Shown: in pieces, positions 1 through 13,590 of the stretch
Position numbering within the stretch: position 1 is the first letter of the stretch
Layout: each line of letters starts with the position of its first letter
Assembly (NCBI RefSeq): GCF_964355755.1
Contig: NC_092676.1
Coordinates: 5,314,288 to 5,378,287 of the forward strand
Direction of reading: 5' to 3'
Source of the DNA: Antedon mediterranea
Taxonomy: Eukaryota; Echinodermata; Crinoidea; Comatulida; Antedonidae
DNA length: 64,000 nt
Program-made: the position numbers and the translations under genes
Notes under the pieces: generated by a model
The model's input: only the letters and a program-made list of their open reading frames with translations
Databases searched by the model: none
Told to the model about the DNA's origin: nothing

Positions 1-232
1 ACAGTTGGTATTTATAGATAATGAAAGATATTTTATTTCTTTATTAAGGTTTCGTTACAAGGTCTCATGACCTAGTTATCAAATTGACCTCATTCTGATT
101 AAAAACTAATTAATTTCTCTATTTATCTAGGTTTGAAGTTTCATGTGTGAACAAGAAATTGACCTTGATAAGTGACTCATACAGTATACTGTGTGTGAAC
201 ATATACTATGTTGGAGGTCTACCGAAACTCTA

Positions 233-421
233 AAGCTTGGTTCCCACTAGAGACACAAGTGACAACATAACGCAACCTACAAAACGCAAGAAAATGCCCT
301 TCAATATTTGTGTTTTCCCCCACCTGCGTGAAATCAAACCTACAGTACAGTATTGCGTTGTCAGTTCCCACTTGTGATTATGCAATACATCGTTACAGTG
401 CGTTCTAGTGGGAACCACGCT
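233..421. mobile_element. MITE family B, copy 1 (GGTTCCCACTAG type)
   Basis: Inverted ends AAGCTTGGTTCCCACTAG and CTAGTGGGAACCACGCT are flanked by TA on both sides. The interior has the CCTGCGTGAAATC and CCCACTTGTGATTA segments that define one of two interior subtypes of this family; copies at 18288, 42188 and 44990 share it. There is no coding capacity. The TA target duplication and short size suggest a Tc1/mariner-like non-autonomous element (inference). Confidence 0.8.
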
Positions 422-1694
422 TAAACGTCAGGTGGTTCCTATAATAATGTTATACCAATGTTTTATTTTGTACAGGTACATGAAAACGGAGGATTCCATT
501 CCAATTTAAACTCAATGTACAGTAACAAAAGTCATTGAAATTATGCAATCGGTGAAAATACAGAAATTTAATAAAATAATTTAATTATAAAACGTTCTAT
601 AGTATAAAATTAGAATTAAACACCTTTTACTTCTTCTCTTTTAAATCATTCAACACAGAATAAACTATTGGGCAATTTTGACTAGGCTTATCTTGTGAGG
701 AGTGACTGAATGGTGAATGAACCAGATCCAGGATTTCTCTACACCTACAGAGAGTAGACAGGTTCTGTAATAAATACAGGTATAGCCCAACCTTTGATAT
801 AAGCCCACTCAATATTTTCATAAAAATTGACAAACTCAGAAAAAAGTCAATCAATAATTTAAATATCTGAGTAAACATATTTCTTTAAAATTTATGAATG
901 TTAGTATTTTTGTTACAGAAAAAGAATAAATTAGGAAAATATTCAAATTGTTTTCTGGTGTAAAAATTTGACGATCAACATTTTTCAATCATTGTGTATC
1001 CAGTTGACAAGTTTATAGTCCTGGTACTCGCAGTACAGTAGTAAATGACAAATCTCCGAAATCCCTCAATTTAATACAAAAATAAAAGTTTCGCATATTT
1101 TAATTTGAGTGGGTCATCCATTTGTTATTTTTATCTTTTAAATAAATTTATTACTAAATGGCGCACTTTTTCTCGTTCTGCCATGAACTTGGCGCCAACT
1201 TCCTCTCTTTGATTCATCTAGAGGAAGTGAGACTGTCTTTCGGTTTATAAGTACACATGCTTCTTTTCAATTAATCTATTATAAAGGGTTGGGCTGTACT
1301 TAAACTAAACTAGACAATTAACAAGCATTGATTAAAACTGGTCCGCCAGCCAATGGTCAGTTAAATGCATGGCAGACCAGTTTACATAGTCAAATTTCAG
1401 TAAAATCTGACGAAATATCAATAATTTTATTCAATTCACCTTGTCGCGATTTCTTTACAAAATATTTCACACCTGGGCTGATTTTCGATACCTCATTTTT
1501 AGTTTTTTAAAGTTCAGGTATTAACAGTATTTTGGTTATTTGTAGGCCTCCCTATTATATAGGCCCATATTCTGTGACCAGTAAAAGGAGAGGAGGATCA
1601 GTAAAAATGTAATTTTATTGGTCCTCTTGTCTAGTTAAAAAAAAACCTTAATGGAGGCCCAGTTAAAATATCTAAAAGATCATCTACTGCAGTA

Positions 1695-1800
1695 TAGAGC
1701 TATAAAAAATATGATGTGTCCATTTTTATAGACATGATGTCATACATCACTACCATATTTGGGGACACCATACTTTTTGTGTAAATTTTGACTGTGACTG
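1695..1800. mobile_element. Degenerate remnant of MITE family A
   Basis: The interior signature of family A is readable (GATGTGTCC, then CATGATGTCAT, then CACTACCATATTTGG), but the terminal AAGCTCTGTCTACAC arms are eroded. This is an older copy than those at 4394 or 7397. Confidence 0.55.
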
Positions 1801-2603
1801 TGACTGAGTGAATTGAAACTTTTGATATCAAAATAAAACGCCTTATTGTGTTTTTTTTTTCAGACAGATTCAGGTAGTAGGAATTAAGTGTACAACTCCT
1901 AACTAATGTATTCACCAGCGAAATAGATTCTATCTAAAATTCCCAAGGCTAAGCATCTTATAAAGTTACATATGAAAACATGTTACCAGGAAACCAGAGC
2001 TCACCAGGGATCTTAAAGCAAAGAGCAATGGTGAAATCTCACAAATCCACATTAATAGACAAATCCTTTAAAAACATTTTATGAGGTAAATAACAATCAT
2101 TCTGAACCCATTTTCCAATCAACACTATATCCAGTCGGACAAATTCCACGATGCTGCGTTACGTGTGAATTACACACTCTGCCTCATACCATAGGCACCA
2201 ACCTTCCATAATACAGTACACACATGTGATACATATATGACGCTCTATCATATAACTTGCCTATGATACTGTGAAGATACAGTACCTAAAAAGTGGTGCC
2301 ATTTTTTGGAATACACAAATTATGCCAATTAAACACTATCTATTATTACTGAAACTTCCATCCAATGTGACATCTTTGTGAAATTTTTTATTAGTACCTT
2401 CCTATTCTAAGACAGTATTCGTGTCATGGAAACTTAAGTGATTAAGTCTTTGCACGATCTTAAGTACAGGGTGATAAGAAGATTCTCACCACACGTTAAT
2501 CTTAAGCCGATTGAAGCAACAACGTTTCCTTTAAAAACAGAAGTTCAATATGTAAACAATTTTTTTTTTGGTGAAAATCTGGAGAAATACACAAAACCAT
2601 TTA

Positions 2604-2913
2604 AAGATGTATTGTTCCCCTGAAAATTTTTTTTTTTCAATTTTGTTGTTGATTTTAATGTCACATAATAGTTATCTACTTTTTTTTAAACTGTAAATGT
2701 CAAAATGGCAAATTGGCTGCCACGCCAGCCAATTATTTTTTTTTTTTAATTTGACCACTTATTTTGTTATTTTATATGAATAAATATTATTTTTTTAGTA
2801 TTTTTTTTTTTTTTTTTGGAAGGGATTGATTTTATTAAAACTACAAAATAACCTCTTCAAAGTCTGATTTAATTAATTTTCATTTTTCATGTTTTTGGGG
2901 GACAATACATCTT
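2604..2913. mobile_element. MITE family C, copy 1 (AAGATGTATTGTCCCC type)
   Basis: Ends read AAGATGTATTGTTCCCC and GGGGGACAATACATCTT in inverted orientation, flanked by TA. The interior is non-coding with long T tracts and the word GGCTGCCACGCCAGCC. A second copy is at 35909-36158. The TA duplication and the AAG start resemble families A and B. Confidence 0.75.
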
Positions 2914-4393
2914 TAATAACAGTCGACCAAAATAATAAAAACTATCTTGAAAACTTGCTTCTCTGCTTTTGAATATTTTATAGTTCTAACATGCAAATTT
3001 TTGCATATCGAAGGAGATACTAATCTTCCCTCATCTAATTACGTAGCTACACTTTAATGATGAATGTTTAACTAATTCTTATTGTAAATATGTCAAACAT
3101 GAGGCCTAAACATTTGTTACAATGCCCAGACACATACTTTACTGTATTTAAAACAAGAATTCAATTATTTGACGATAGGTACAGTAGCATGAACACGACA
3201 AAACAGACAGAAATGTGGATTATCAACAAAATCTACAAAAATTAATAATGTTTTTAATATTTAAAAGTAAAACCCATAAAGTATCTTGTGTTCTGAGCCA
3301 CGAAATATGTGTATTCAGGCATGAAATTATATACATCATTCTTGTAATCTAAATATACAGTACCCCAGAAAAAATGGTTATGTCAAAAACCAAGTTCACT
3401 TAGATAGAGACTGTTCGTTTTTTATATTGCATTCATTTAGATTAAAAACATGTTAAAGTTCAGCTACGAATCAGAATTATTATTGTGTGATCAACAAATA
3501 ATACTATTTAATACAACTTTATCACATATTTTCCTAATCCAGGTAAAGTGCAATTTTGCTTTGTACAATTACCAACTAGTACAGTTAATACGCGAGTTCA
3601 GAAATAACTTCATCCATCCATAACTTTGTTTACAGCCAAGAACCATGGTTTATACTTAAAGCTCAGATACAGGCATGAATTTTAAATATAATATTTGGTT
3701 AATTGTACATAAATCAAATATTTGTAACAGAAATCGAGACGAAAAAACATGAATTTCCCTTAATATGGTCAAATACAAAATTTGGCAAAATTCTACCATA
3801 AAAACCAGGAAGACCTTTTTTCAGTAGTTAGGTAGTTAACCTAATGTAATAACATGTCTGGTTGGTGACTAGACGGTGAAAAAAGATGGTGGATATACGG
3901 TGGATAATTTTTGCTATAGCATGAAAATAAAAATCTGAAGTTGAATAAAAATATCAGAAATGTAATATTCAAGTTATATTACCTATATTTAGTCATCTGA
4001 TAACATTTTTTACCACACCATTTATTTTTCATAGCTTTTTAAAATGCCTCTCTATTTACAAAATTTGTGTACAAAAGAATAGAGATTTTACTATGTAATT
4101 TGAACTATCCCCCCACTGATAAGAAAGTGCTTATTTTCAACAAGCTCATGTAACACAAATAAAATCCCAAAAATTATGAAACATAGGGGAAACTGTAGAT
4201 CGATAATTATTGGAATGTATGATCAATAGAAATTTTGTGCCCGCACCTGGCCTTTAAAAATCACGGAATAACTACAGTTAGGAGACTAGAGCAGGAAGGG
4301 AAGGGTGTCAAAAACGTTGAGGGTGTTGGAGGAAAAATAAAATAAGTTATAAAGTTACTGTATAAAATAGCTACTAGGTGGTACATTGAAATA

Positions 4394-4487
4394 AAGCTCT
4401 GTCTACACTATCAAACTAGTTTGACAAAAAAAGTGTGATGTGATCACATTTTTTGTCACATAAAGTTTGATAGTGTAGACAGAGCTT
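4394..4487. mobile_element. MITE family A, copy 1: 94-bp palindrome
   Basis: Both arms carry AAGCTCTGTCTACACTATCA in inverted orientation and TA flanks both sides. This shortest copy is almost all inverted arms meeting at GTGATCAC, so it should fold into a long hairpin. The longer family members carry an extra central block with CCATATTTGG and CATGATGTCAT words. Confidence 0.85.
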
Positions 4488-4525
4488 TAGGCTTTGCTTA
4501 GGGTGGAAGGCCTTAAAATTATTTA

Positions 4526-4663
4526 AGCTTTGTTCCAACTTCGACACAACGCAAGACTGTAAATGCAACTTGACCAATCACAACATGATATGTCATCTGA
4601 ACTGTCGCTTGTGACTGGGTTGAGCTTACGTCCTTACGTTGCGCCATAGTGGGAACCAATCTT
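4526..4663. mobile_element. MITE family B, copy 2
   Basis: Diverged ends (AAGCTTTGTTCCAACTTCG and AGTGGGAACCAATCTT) between TA flanks. The interior has the ACCAATCACAA segment of the second interior subtype. It lies only 38 bp from a family A copy. Confidence 0.7.
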
Positions 4664-4795
4664 TAGGCTTTGAAGAAGATTGGTTCTGTCCAAACCCATA
4701 GTTGTACAAGCTGTACACTTTTAAAGAGGATGTACTTATGCCAAATTTCGTCTTGCTTTTGGTAACTGGTTGTCCTCCTAGAACAAGGCCTTTTA

Positions 4796-5032
<237 letters not shown>

Positions 5033-5071
5033 TTATTTAAAAAAACAACACAAAAATAAAACTTAGTCTTA

Positions 5072-5182
5072 ACCTTTGTCTACACTATCAAACTAGTGCT
5101 CAAATATGGTGGTGATGCTTAAATATGGTAGTGATATGACATCGTCATGTCCGTATACAGTTTTATATTGTAGGCAGAGCTT
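5072..5182. mobile_element. MITE family A, copy 2
   Basis: Ends CCTTTGTCTACACTATCA and TAGGCAGAGCTT flanked by TA. The interior carries two tandem versions of the AATATGGTAGTGAT word and CATCGTCATGTCC. It sits 42 bp upstream of the HIPK exon acceptor within the intron. Confidence 0.75.
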
Positions 5183-6369
5183 TATATTGGCCATGTAAAA
5201 GAAGTTGTAGTGCAGGAAAAAATCTCAATGATTTTAAACAGTAGAGCTCCTCCTTTGGAATAGAGTTTCCATAAAAAAACAAATATTCCAACACTTCAAA
5301 ATATAGAACCTTTAAATTTAATCAATACAATTTAGAAAAGGAATAATTTCAACATCTATAATTTTAACTGAAACATTTCAGGTTTGTCTATTTTATTAAA
5401 CATAAACAAGTCATTTATTTTAGATATATTAATAACGTCTTTCTCCTATTAGAGCAAATAATGTAGACTTAGTTTTATCACCATTCAAAATTAATATACT
5501 GTCACTTTATTGCTAAATCTATGAAAAATAAACAAATGGAAGACTTCAACGAAGAAACACTTAAACCACTCTAATCAACAAGTGACCATGTGATTGGACA
5601 CTGACCGCGTGATTGGACAGTACACTAATTAGTACACCTTCGCTTAATTGCCAATTTACTTGTTTATTTCAAGTTGCATTCATTTCTATGAAATGTTTAG
5701 CAAAGCTGTCATTCGTCCTAAGATGTTTTTCATTAAACAGGAAATCATTCTATATTTAGCAATCATGATTCTCTAGCTTACTCATTTTTTTATCACTTCC
5801 ACAAATGTGTATGAATTTATTTTTTTTTAGCAGTTAGGGGGTCAAATCCAAAGTTTCCCACATCCCCAAACCCATCTCTCTAAAATTAATTTAAATTCCA
5901 TTACTTATAAATTTGAATTATATTTAATATTTTGTGATAATAAACACATTAGATAGGAATTCACATTTAACCTTTTATAAGAATTAATAATACAAATCAA
6001 GAGACAATTTTATTCACAATTACTTAAAAATACCAAATAACAAATTTAAATATTTTCAGTTGAATTTCACACAAATAGATGAATGAATATCTTTTTCTAA
6101 ATACTGTAAGTATTAAAATAAATATGTGGGGCATTCTTTTCATCATTCAAACCTTTGAACAATGATTTTTAAAATGCAACCTGAAAGCTGTATTAAACCA
6201 TAAGCTCCAAGCTCACCAATATACAGTACAGTAGTTTGCGTGATCTTTTAAAATACACTAAATACTGTATGTTTCAGCTAGCTTCTTTTGGGTGGCGATT
6301 GTTACTGCAAACTATTTTTTTTTGTATTACACCTTATAATACTCCAGCTTATATTGACAATCAAGGGGC

Positions 6370-6610
6370 CCTCTTGATGAGTGACTGTATACTAGTAGAC
6401 TGGGGTAACTTCCTACTAGTCTCGAAAGATGTACTAGGTTCTTTAAAGTGCAACATGAGTCAGATGTGTACACTGGACCTACGGTTTATAGTCCTTATCC
6501 GAGAAGAATCGTTCTACCGCCAGAACCATGGAGAGAGTGAGGCTCAAAGCCTTGCCAATGTTAATATGGCAAGGTATTACGGTTCCACTGTCTTAACACT
6601 CACTCACTAG
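6370..6610 (+). repeat. Dispersed repeat family F, copy 1
   Basis: The segment with CTAGGTTCTTTAAAGTGCA, CACTGGACCTACGG and TTATAGTCCTTA recurs in diverged form at 26690-26860 on the same strand. A 124-codon open frame runs across it but matches no family I recognise and is not shared by the second copy, so I do not call it a gene. The class of the repeat is unknown. Confidence 0.55.
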
Positions 6611-6772
6611 TCTTACTACAGTACATGTCAAGTAACTAATATATTAAATTTATGCAAAGATTTCATGAAATCCAGAAAGAGTATTAAGTATCACCATAAG
6701 ACTTTGTATTCATAGACCACATTAATTCACAAAGTGTGCTAAAATCAGGTTCACCTAATGACACCGTTTTCA

Positions 6773-6979
<207 letters not shown>

Positions 6980-7396
6980 CTAAAATGCAAAAATAGAAGT
7001 CATTTTATCATTTTATTTAAAAAACAAGGTCAACATATTTGCCCGAGCTACAATTTTCTTGTGAAGTAAAATTAATAGGTATGTGACATTCTAAAATTCA
7101 AAAGAATGCAAAAAAAAAATGTTTATTTGATCTCTTTTATTGCCAAAATATTTCCTTCAAAAGATTTAAATTATGTAACTTTGCAGTTCTATTTTGATCT
7201 GTTTATCTTTTGGCTAAAGGAGAGATTTATGGTTTCAGTAAAAACTGCATAATCATGTGATTCTGTCATGTGACGTATCGTGAGAGATCTTTCACATTGA
7301 TGTGGTCACCGAGGATCATCAGAAAGAGGAAGTCAAATCAAATTTATAATTTCTTAAATAAAACTTATGTTTTCACAATTTAAAACAACAGTCTTA

Positions 7397-7559
7397 AGCT
7401 CTGTCCACACACTATCAAACTTTATGTGACAAAAAAGTGATGTGCCCATACCTGTATATAGACATTATGTCATATCAGTACTATATTTAAGCATTACTAC
7501 CATATTTGGGCACATCACACTTTTTTTGTAAAACTAGTTTGATAGTGTAGACAGAGCTT
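7397..7559. mobile_element. MITE family A, copy 3
   Basis: Full-length form: inverted AAGCTCTGTC-type arms, TA flanks, then AAAAAAGTGATGTGCCC, a central CCATATTTGG block and an ACTAGTTTGATAGTGTAG right arm. Intronic in HIPK. Confidence 0.85.
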
Positions 7560-8094
7560 TAACCAAATTATACAATTTGTGATATACTAAAGATTAGAGC
7601 AAGTTTCAAAAGGTTAAAGGTTAAAAGGTCAAAATGAGTATTGGATTATTGGAAGATACTTTATACCACACATAACTCTCCTCAAGTGATAATGATAAGC
7701 TGTTAAAACTGTTAAATAAATTTATTTTTACTGTTATATAATGCCTTTGTATTACATAAGGAAAGTACCGTACTACCCTCAAATTTATTTATTGATCACA
7801 CATCAACTTTCAAGATATGGTATGGGATTATTTAGACACATAAAAAAAGGCAGCTTATAAAAAATACAACCCGTCATCACCTTTGTTCAATTCATTAATT
7901 TTTGTTTGCCTTAATCCATACAATAATCAATAATTAATAATCAATACATTGCAACTACTCTTTTACTTAGTTATCCGCACTTGAACATGAACATGTGTGA
8001 ACATTGTAAAAGTGATTTTTTTTTTAGTTTACTTTTCATTTTTACTGCAACAGTAAATACATGTTCACACACGCATCATAACTTGTATTATACG

Positions 8095-8390
8095 TAGATC
8101 TTCAGTTTGCAAAAGATCTCTTAGGTCGACCACTAATCCATCTGCACTTTTTGTTCCACCCAGTCGCCTATGGTGATCGAGCTTTTGCAGTTGCAGCTCC
8201 TAAAATGTGAAACAATCTTCCTGATCCTATTAAAAATGCATCCTCTATCAGTTTTCAAAACACTCTTAAAAACCCATCTTTTTTCTTTGCAATTTCTGTC
8301 TGCTTTTTCTCACAGCGCTTTGGGACAATCTTTCGATTGTATTAGCTCTATAAATCGAACATCATTACATTATGATGGTTCACTAGTAAT
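8095..8390 (+). pseudogene. LINE ORF2 C-terminal relic (CR1/L2-like)
   Basis: In two plus-strand frames the sequence reads STTNPSALFVPPSRL and then YGDRAFAVAAPKM, NNLPDPIKNASSIS. That is the conserved tail of non-LTR retrotransposon ORF2 of the CR1/L2 type, where the usual text is close to YGDRAFAVAAPKLWNSLP. A frameshift separates the two blocks and a stop codon replaces the Trp after APKM, so this is a dead fragment. It lies antisense in a HIPK intron. The clade assignment is from memory of the motif and is approximate. Confidence 0.7.
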
Positions 8391-8492
8391 ATCTTGACCC
8401 GTGTCTTAAGGTAAACTTCGCTGTCATTTTCCATCAGCCAAGTTGATACTCAGAAACATGTTAATGCACTTTCCAAAAGTACTTTGAACTTA

Positions 8493-8835
<343 letters not shown>

Positions 8836-9023
8836 TTATTATTATAGACCACCTAAATAAATTCCTGTCATTTGATTGGATGATTGTGGGTCACATGGTG
8901 TGCAATAGTACAATCGTGCAATAGTACAATCATGCAATATTACTTTTTCATTTTTTTGTGTATGAAAAACAATTTTTCTCTCTCGTATGAAAAAAAATAA
9001 TAACTGGCTATCAGCCAGATACA

Positions 9024-9110
9024 AAGCTTGGTTCTCCCTAGAATGCAATGTAAAGGAGGCATACACAATGTAGGTAATTTGATCAATCACAATAGACAGA
9101 TCATCAAAAA
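9024..9110. mobile_element. Truncated MITE family B fragment
   Basis: Begins AAAGCTTGGTTCTCCCTAGA and includes a GATCAATCACAA word like other family B members, but no matching right end was found. Confidence 0.4.
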
Positions 9111-9879
9111 TATAACTTTAAAAATTTGTCCAACTACTTCCATTAATATAGTACTTAGTACAGGGCTCGAAATTCACGCTAGCAAACTAGCATTTTCCTA
9201 GTAGATTCTTGATAATTGCTAGTTGAAAATTTCAAAACTAGCAAATGTTTGCTAGTGTAATTTTTGAAAAAATACGTACTTTTTAGCTTAGCCACGCTAG
9301 CCGCCAATCGCTATGTCGACAACGGCTAATAGGAACCAATTTGGTGAAAACAATCGTTTCATTTACACGCCGCCAATTTACGTCAAGGAAACGCGAATAG
9401 CACCGTGAATCATGTGGTAGCATAGTTAACGATGCGCATTATAAACAGCAAGCTTTTCCCCAACACAAAAGGCATGTGGGTGTTTCCATAAATTAAGGGG
9501 CCAGTGGGTATTTTAGTATTGGTGATAGTTAGTTTGCTGTTTACTCTAAATTGGTAATAGTTATTTAAAAAATGATTTTATCATATGATAGAACAATAAT
9601 ATGGGTTAATACTATTACATGTTGGAAAAAAAAAATTGCAAAAAAAAACGATTTAAAAAAAAAATATATCGTGGTGTCTAGCTCATTTTATTAAAATATG
9701 TGTGACATTTAAATACACTGACATATCAGAGTTTAAAAAATATACTACAGCAATAGTTATTTTGTATTTATTTATCATCACAATAGAGTACAAAGCAACG
9801 TTAAATATAAGCTAATTACAATTTCCCACGATTTTTTGTTTTCCACACAACGGTCCGCGACGTCCAGCATCACAACGTA

Positions 9880-10700
9880 ACATTTCGTGTCTCACTTTGT
9901 TACGTTGTTAGTACGATCTTTATTAGTGAACAGACACAAGAAGTACCACTATAATGACGAAAATCGAATTACATTCACTACAACAGATCACTGAAATTTA
10001 CCTTACACAATGTTCTACAAAATGGCGATTTTATTTAGTCAGTTACAGACGAAAAACTATTTTTTTAGAACATTTCGTGTCTCGTATATTCGTTACGTAG
10101 TTATTCATAGACCATCGGTGGTGAACGCCGCGAGAGCTATTTCTGAAGTTGAAGGTCACGTGATTCAAGAAGCAGGCGAACTAAAGTCTCGGCAAAAAAA
10201 TCATCGCTAGGATCCGCGTTAATTTCGAGTTACAGCGGTAGAGACTTTTCGTGTCCCTCTGTTACGTTGTTTCAACTGTTACGTTGTAAATAACTTATAC
10301 GCGCTTCATTGCATGTAAGTTTTGTGTATTTTTATTTTGTTAGTTTTTAGAATTTAGAAAATAGTGGGTTATAATGAAAAATACAAGAAAATTAAACGCC
10401 AAAACTATCTTCGTACTCTAACGTCAACATCATAGTCAAAAACTGAGTGTCGTATACACAATGAGACACGGTTACGTTGGTAGTTTGTTGATACTATATA
10501 GTTGATATTTGTTTTAATGTGGTAGGAATGTTGTTTATCTCATATCAGCTTCATAATGTATACCCAATGAACAGATATGTCTATAATTGATTAATATTTA
10601 ACAAATTAATGAGCAAAATTGCAAAACATTTTCCACTAGGCAGGTTACAGCGTAACATCGTAGAAGATACGCCGTGTCTTGTTACGTAGTGTACTAGACC
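9880..10700. repeat. Subterminal motif array, left half of the 4.3-kb element
   Basis: Five diverged copies of a motif combining CGTGTCTC and TGTTACGTTGT occur near 9885, 10070, 10245, 10455 and 10670, in both orientations. The mirror array is at about 31740-32570 in copy 2. Such arrays inside transposon ends often serve as transposase binding sites (inference). Confidence 0.65.
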
Positions 10701-11379
10701 TTATACTGGTGTAGTATTTTGCAAATAATTAGCAATTAGTTACCATAAAATCTTTAAATTTTACATTATGTGTTTGCTATTTGGTTATTGCTTCTATATG
10801 ACACAGAAAAATAAAAAGTTATTTAATTATTGTCACAAGAAATAGGGATAAAAGTCCATAGTTTACAACCACTTTCAGAATAAAAACAAATTCGTCGGTT
10901 TTGACTATTCTATTTGTTACAGTAGGAAAAAAAAGAATTGTATTTGGTTCATTTCAGTTATAATAAAAAACATATTACACAAAATAATGTGTAATATTAG
11001 TACATAATTTTGTTTATTTATTTAACGTTGCTATTCGACAAGATAAAATATGAATTAAATGTTTACTATAATATACATTTAAAATACCCTCCACTATAGT
11101 GAGCGAGTCCAAGCAACTTGGTTGTCGCGTATGCGCGCCTATCATATTTGGGCGATTTCACTTGATGTGTAGGGAATATTTAACTTGTTTCAATTACAAT
11201 CTACGGAAGATATACTAAGGTTTTATAAATTTAATAATAATTAATAACTTTATTTAAATTGATAAAAACAATTACATATAATATAAACGCAAGGCTGTGG
11301 ATAACAATTTATTATGAACGAAATCAAATCAAAACAACAAAGAACAATAGGTTCTCCTAATAGTAATAGGATAGTATTA

Positions 11380-11900
11380 CCACGTGCTTGGGCAATGAAC
11401 TCTGCTCCACATTGCGATAAGTTTATTTTTAGCTGGCTCGGCGACTCCGAAGCTGAAAGGGGTGACTGGTATTTCTACAGGTCTGTACGATAATTATTAA
11501 GGGTTTTCCGAAATATCACGTGCTTGGCTAATGAGCTCTCCTCCACATTGAGATCGCGTTTATTTTTTAGCTGACTCGGCGACTCCGGCGGTATTTCTAC
11601 AGCGAGAGTGTATATACTCCATGTACGATGATTATTAATAGGGTTTTCCGAAACACCACGTGCTTGGCTAATAAAATTCTCCTCCAAATTGAGATCGCGT
11701 TTATTTTTAGCTGTTCAGTTTGATGGACCTTTATTTTTTAATTTTTATTGAAAACCAACGTGATTGCTGGCTCGGCGACTCCTGGTGCTCAAATTGGGTG
11801 ACTGGTATTATTTCGGTCATGGTTCGGTGAACCTTTATTTTGTTGGCCAAAACCCACACGCTTGCTTCGTCGGCTCCCTACAAAGAGATCGCGCTTAGTT
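11380..11900. repeat. Internal diverged tandem repeat of the 4.3-kb element
   Basis: Units of roughly 100-140 bp share CACGTGCTTGG, a CTCCACATTGAGATCGCG block and CTCGGCGACTCC. Three units are clear and two more are decayed. The same array appears inverted at about 30540-31080. Its CG-rich words contrast with the AT-rich surroundings. The 70-codon open frame over it is a by-product of the repeat. Confidence 0.65.
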
Positions 11901-12397
11901 TAATGGGGAACCTTTATTTACTCTTCGTTTTAAATATATTCCATAGACTTCAACATTATAACTAGTCTACTGTTTTCCCGATGTGGTTTAAAAACAATTA
12001 TAAAAGAATGAGAAATAAAGTCAACAGACATTTTACAACATTTAAAAATAATACGTAAAAAACATTTATACCCAGTATAACTAAGACAAAATTATCAGTA
12101 ACATATTAATTTTATTATAATAATAAAATGATAATAATAAATATTTGATGAATAAAATTAATATTTTAAACTAATAATCTGAAAAGAAAGCAATAGTTTT
12201 AGTCAAATCAATTTATGAGCATAACTCAAGAAAGACAAATATATACAGTGTTCATTTATTGTTTTATAATTAATAATAATAAATATTATAATCCATCAAC
12301 ATAAGATAAGAAAACACTTTCTTTAGTATAGTAGGCCTAACATATTTTATAATAATAATAGATATATTTATTTTTATTTAAATTGGTATAATTTATA

Positions 12398-12595
12398 TTA
12401 AAAATACTTAATTATATACTTTATATTTCTATATGATGATGAATCAAATTTAACCCAGATGGGCAAATCTAATGTTTCATTGTCATTTTTTTCATCTATA
12501 CAGATCAGCAGTTTATCAACAATGTTACCGTTCCAATTGAGAACTGCATTTAACCCCAAAAATAGAGATGCCGCATCAACAAAAAGACCAACCAA
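12398..12595 (-). other. Conserved 65-codon ORF inside the 4.3-kb element
   Basis: Starts MVGLFVDAASLFLGLN and ends RNIKYIIKYF. The open frame extends about 15 codons further upstream without a start codon (FENRLWADVSL). It is intact and identical in copy 2 at 29849-30046. In copy 2 a TATATAAAG box lies about 140 bp upstream. I recognise no family. It could be a captured host exon, a transposase remnant or chance. Confidence 0.3.
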
Positions 12596-12984
12596 AGAAA
12601 CATCAGCCCACAGACTGTTCTCGAATATACAGTAATTTCAGCGTAAAAAAAATTTACATAACTGAAATTAAATTATTAAACAGGGTTACATCAGGTGGTT
12701 AAAATCAGCACTGAAAGTACGAACCAACTTTATATACCATTGAGTAAACATTTTAGAAGTAATGCGCGATTTACCAAATTTTTCCCTCACGTAAATTTAT
12801 ATAGATTATACGTTTTAATGATTGAACAAGAGTGTTAATGCGAAGTATATCCAAATGTATTCTCAATGATTTTACTGTAAATGACTATTAATAGTATATT
12901 TTAGCAGTTTGTTGTGTGCAGTAGTAATTACAGTTGTCACACTTTAAAAATAATGTAGTAGTTCTTGTTGACTTATTTAAGTGA

Positions 12985-13590
12985 ACTATTTGGTGTCTCT
13001 GTTACACGTGAAAACTTCAATTTTTTATTGCATGAATTATATTGTTTTATTGATTAAAAGATAGTATTTGATATACTATTTTTACCAGTTTATCAATTGT
13101 ATGCAGTAGTAACCACATTTGTTACACTTTAAAAATGGCTGCATATCAAAACCATTTCATAAAACATTGTGACGAGTTAAAGTGAACATTTGGTGTCTCC
13201 GTTACACGTGAAATCTTCCATTTATATTTCATGAACCATATTGTTTTATTTCCACATGGAGGTATGATCCTGATTTGACTTGTTGCTAGTAAATGTATAT
13301 ACTTGAGGTATATTCTGTTCATTTCTGTATTGTTTACATGTAATTTTTAAACAGCAGTGACTTTACAAATCTTTTATATAGAAATTAAGTCAACTTTAAC
13401 GGCTTTGCATAATTATTTCATAAGCTATTTTTTAAATTTGAAAAGGTGTGATTTAAATAATATTTTTCTGCATTGAAGATGTTCCTAAAAGCTATTTAAA
13501 AATCCAATTTAAACAGTTTTAGGTTATTAATAATAACTTATAAGAGGGGTAGATAATGTGATTTTGGTGTCTCCGTTACACGTGAAATTT
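12985..13590. repeat. Subterminal motif array, right half of the 4.3-kb element
   Basis: GGTGTCTCCGTTACACGTG or a one-base variant occurs three times, near 12991, 13190 and 13566, each followed by AAA. This motif resembles the left-half motif in the order TGTCTC then GTTAC. The mirror copies are near 28860, 29235 and 29435. Confidence 0.75.

Noticed and set aside
6236-6610. 124-codon plus-strand open frame
   Set aside because: It runs over a dispersed repeat whose second copy (26690-26860) does not keep the frame, and the translation matches no family I know.
11475-11687. 70-codon ORF in the 4.3-kb element (also at 30758-30970)
   Set aside because: It lies entirely over the internal tandem repeat and changes with the repeat units; no protein features.
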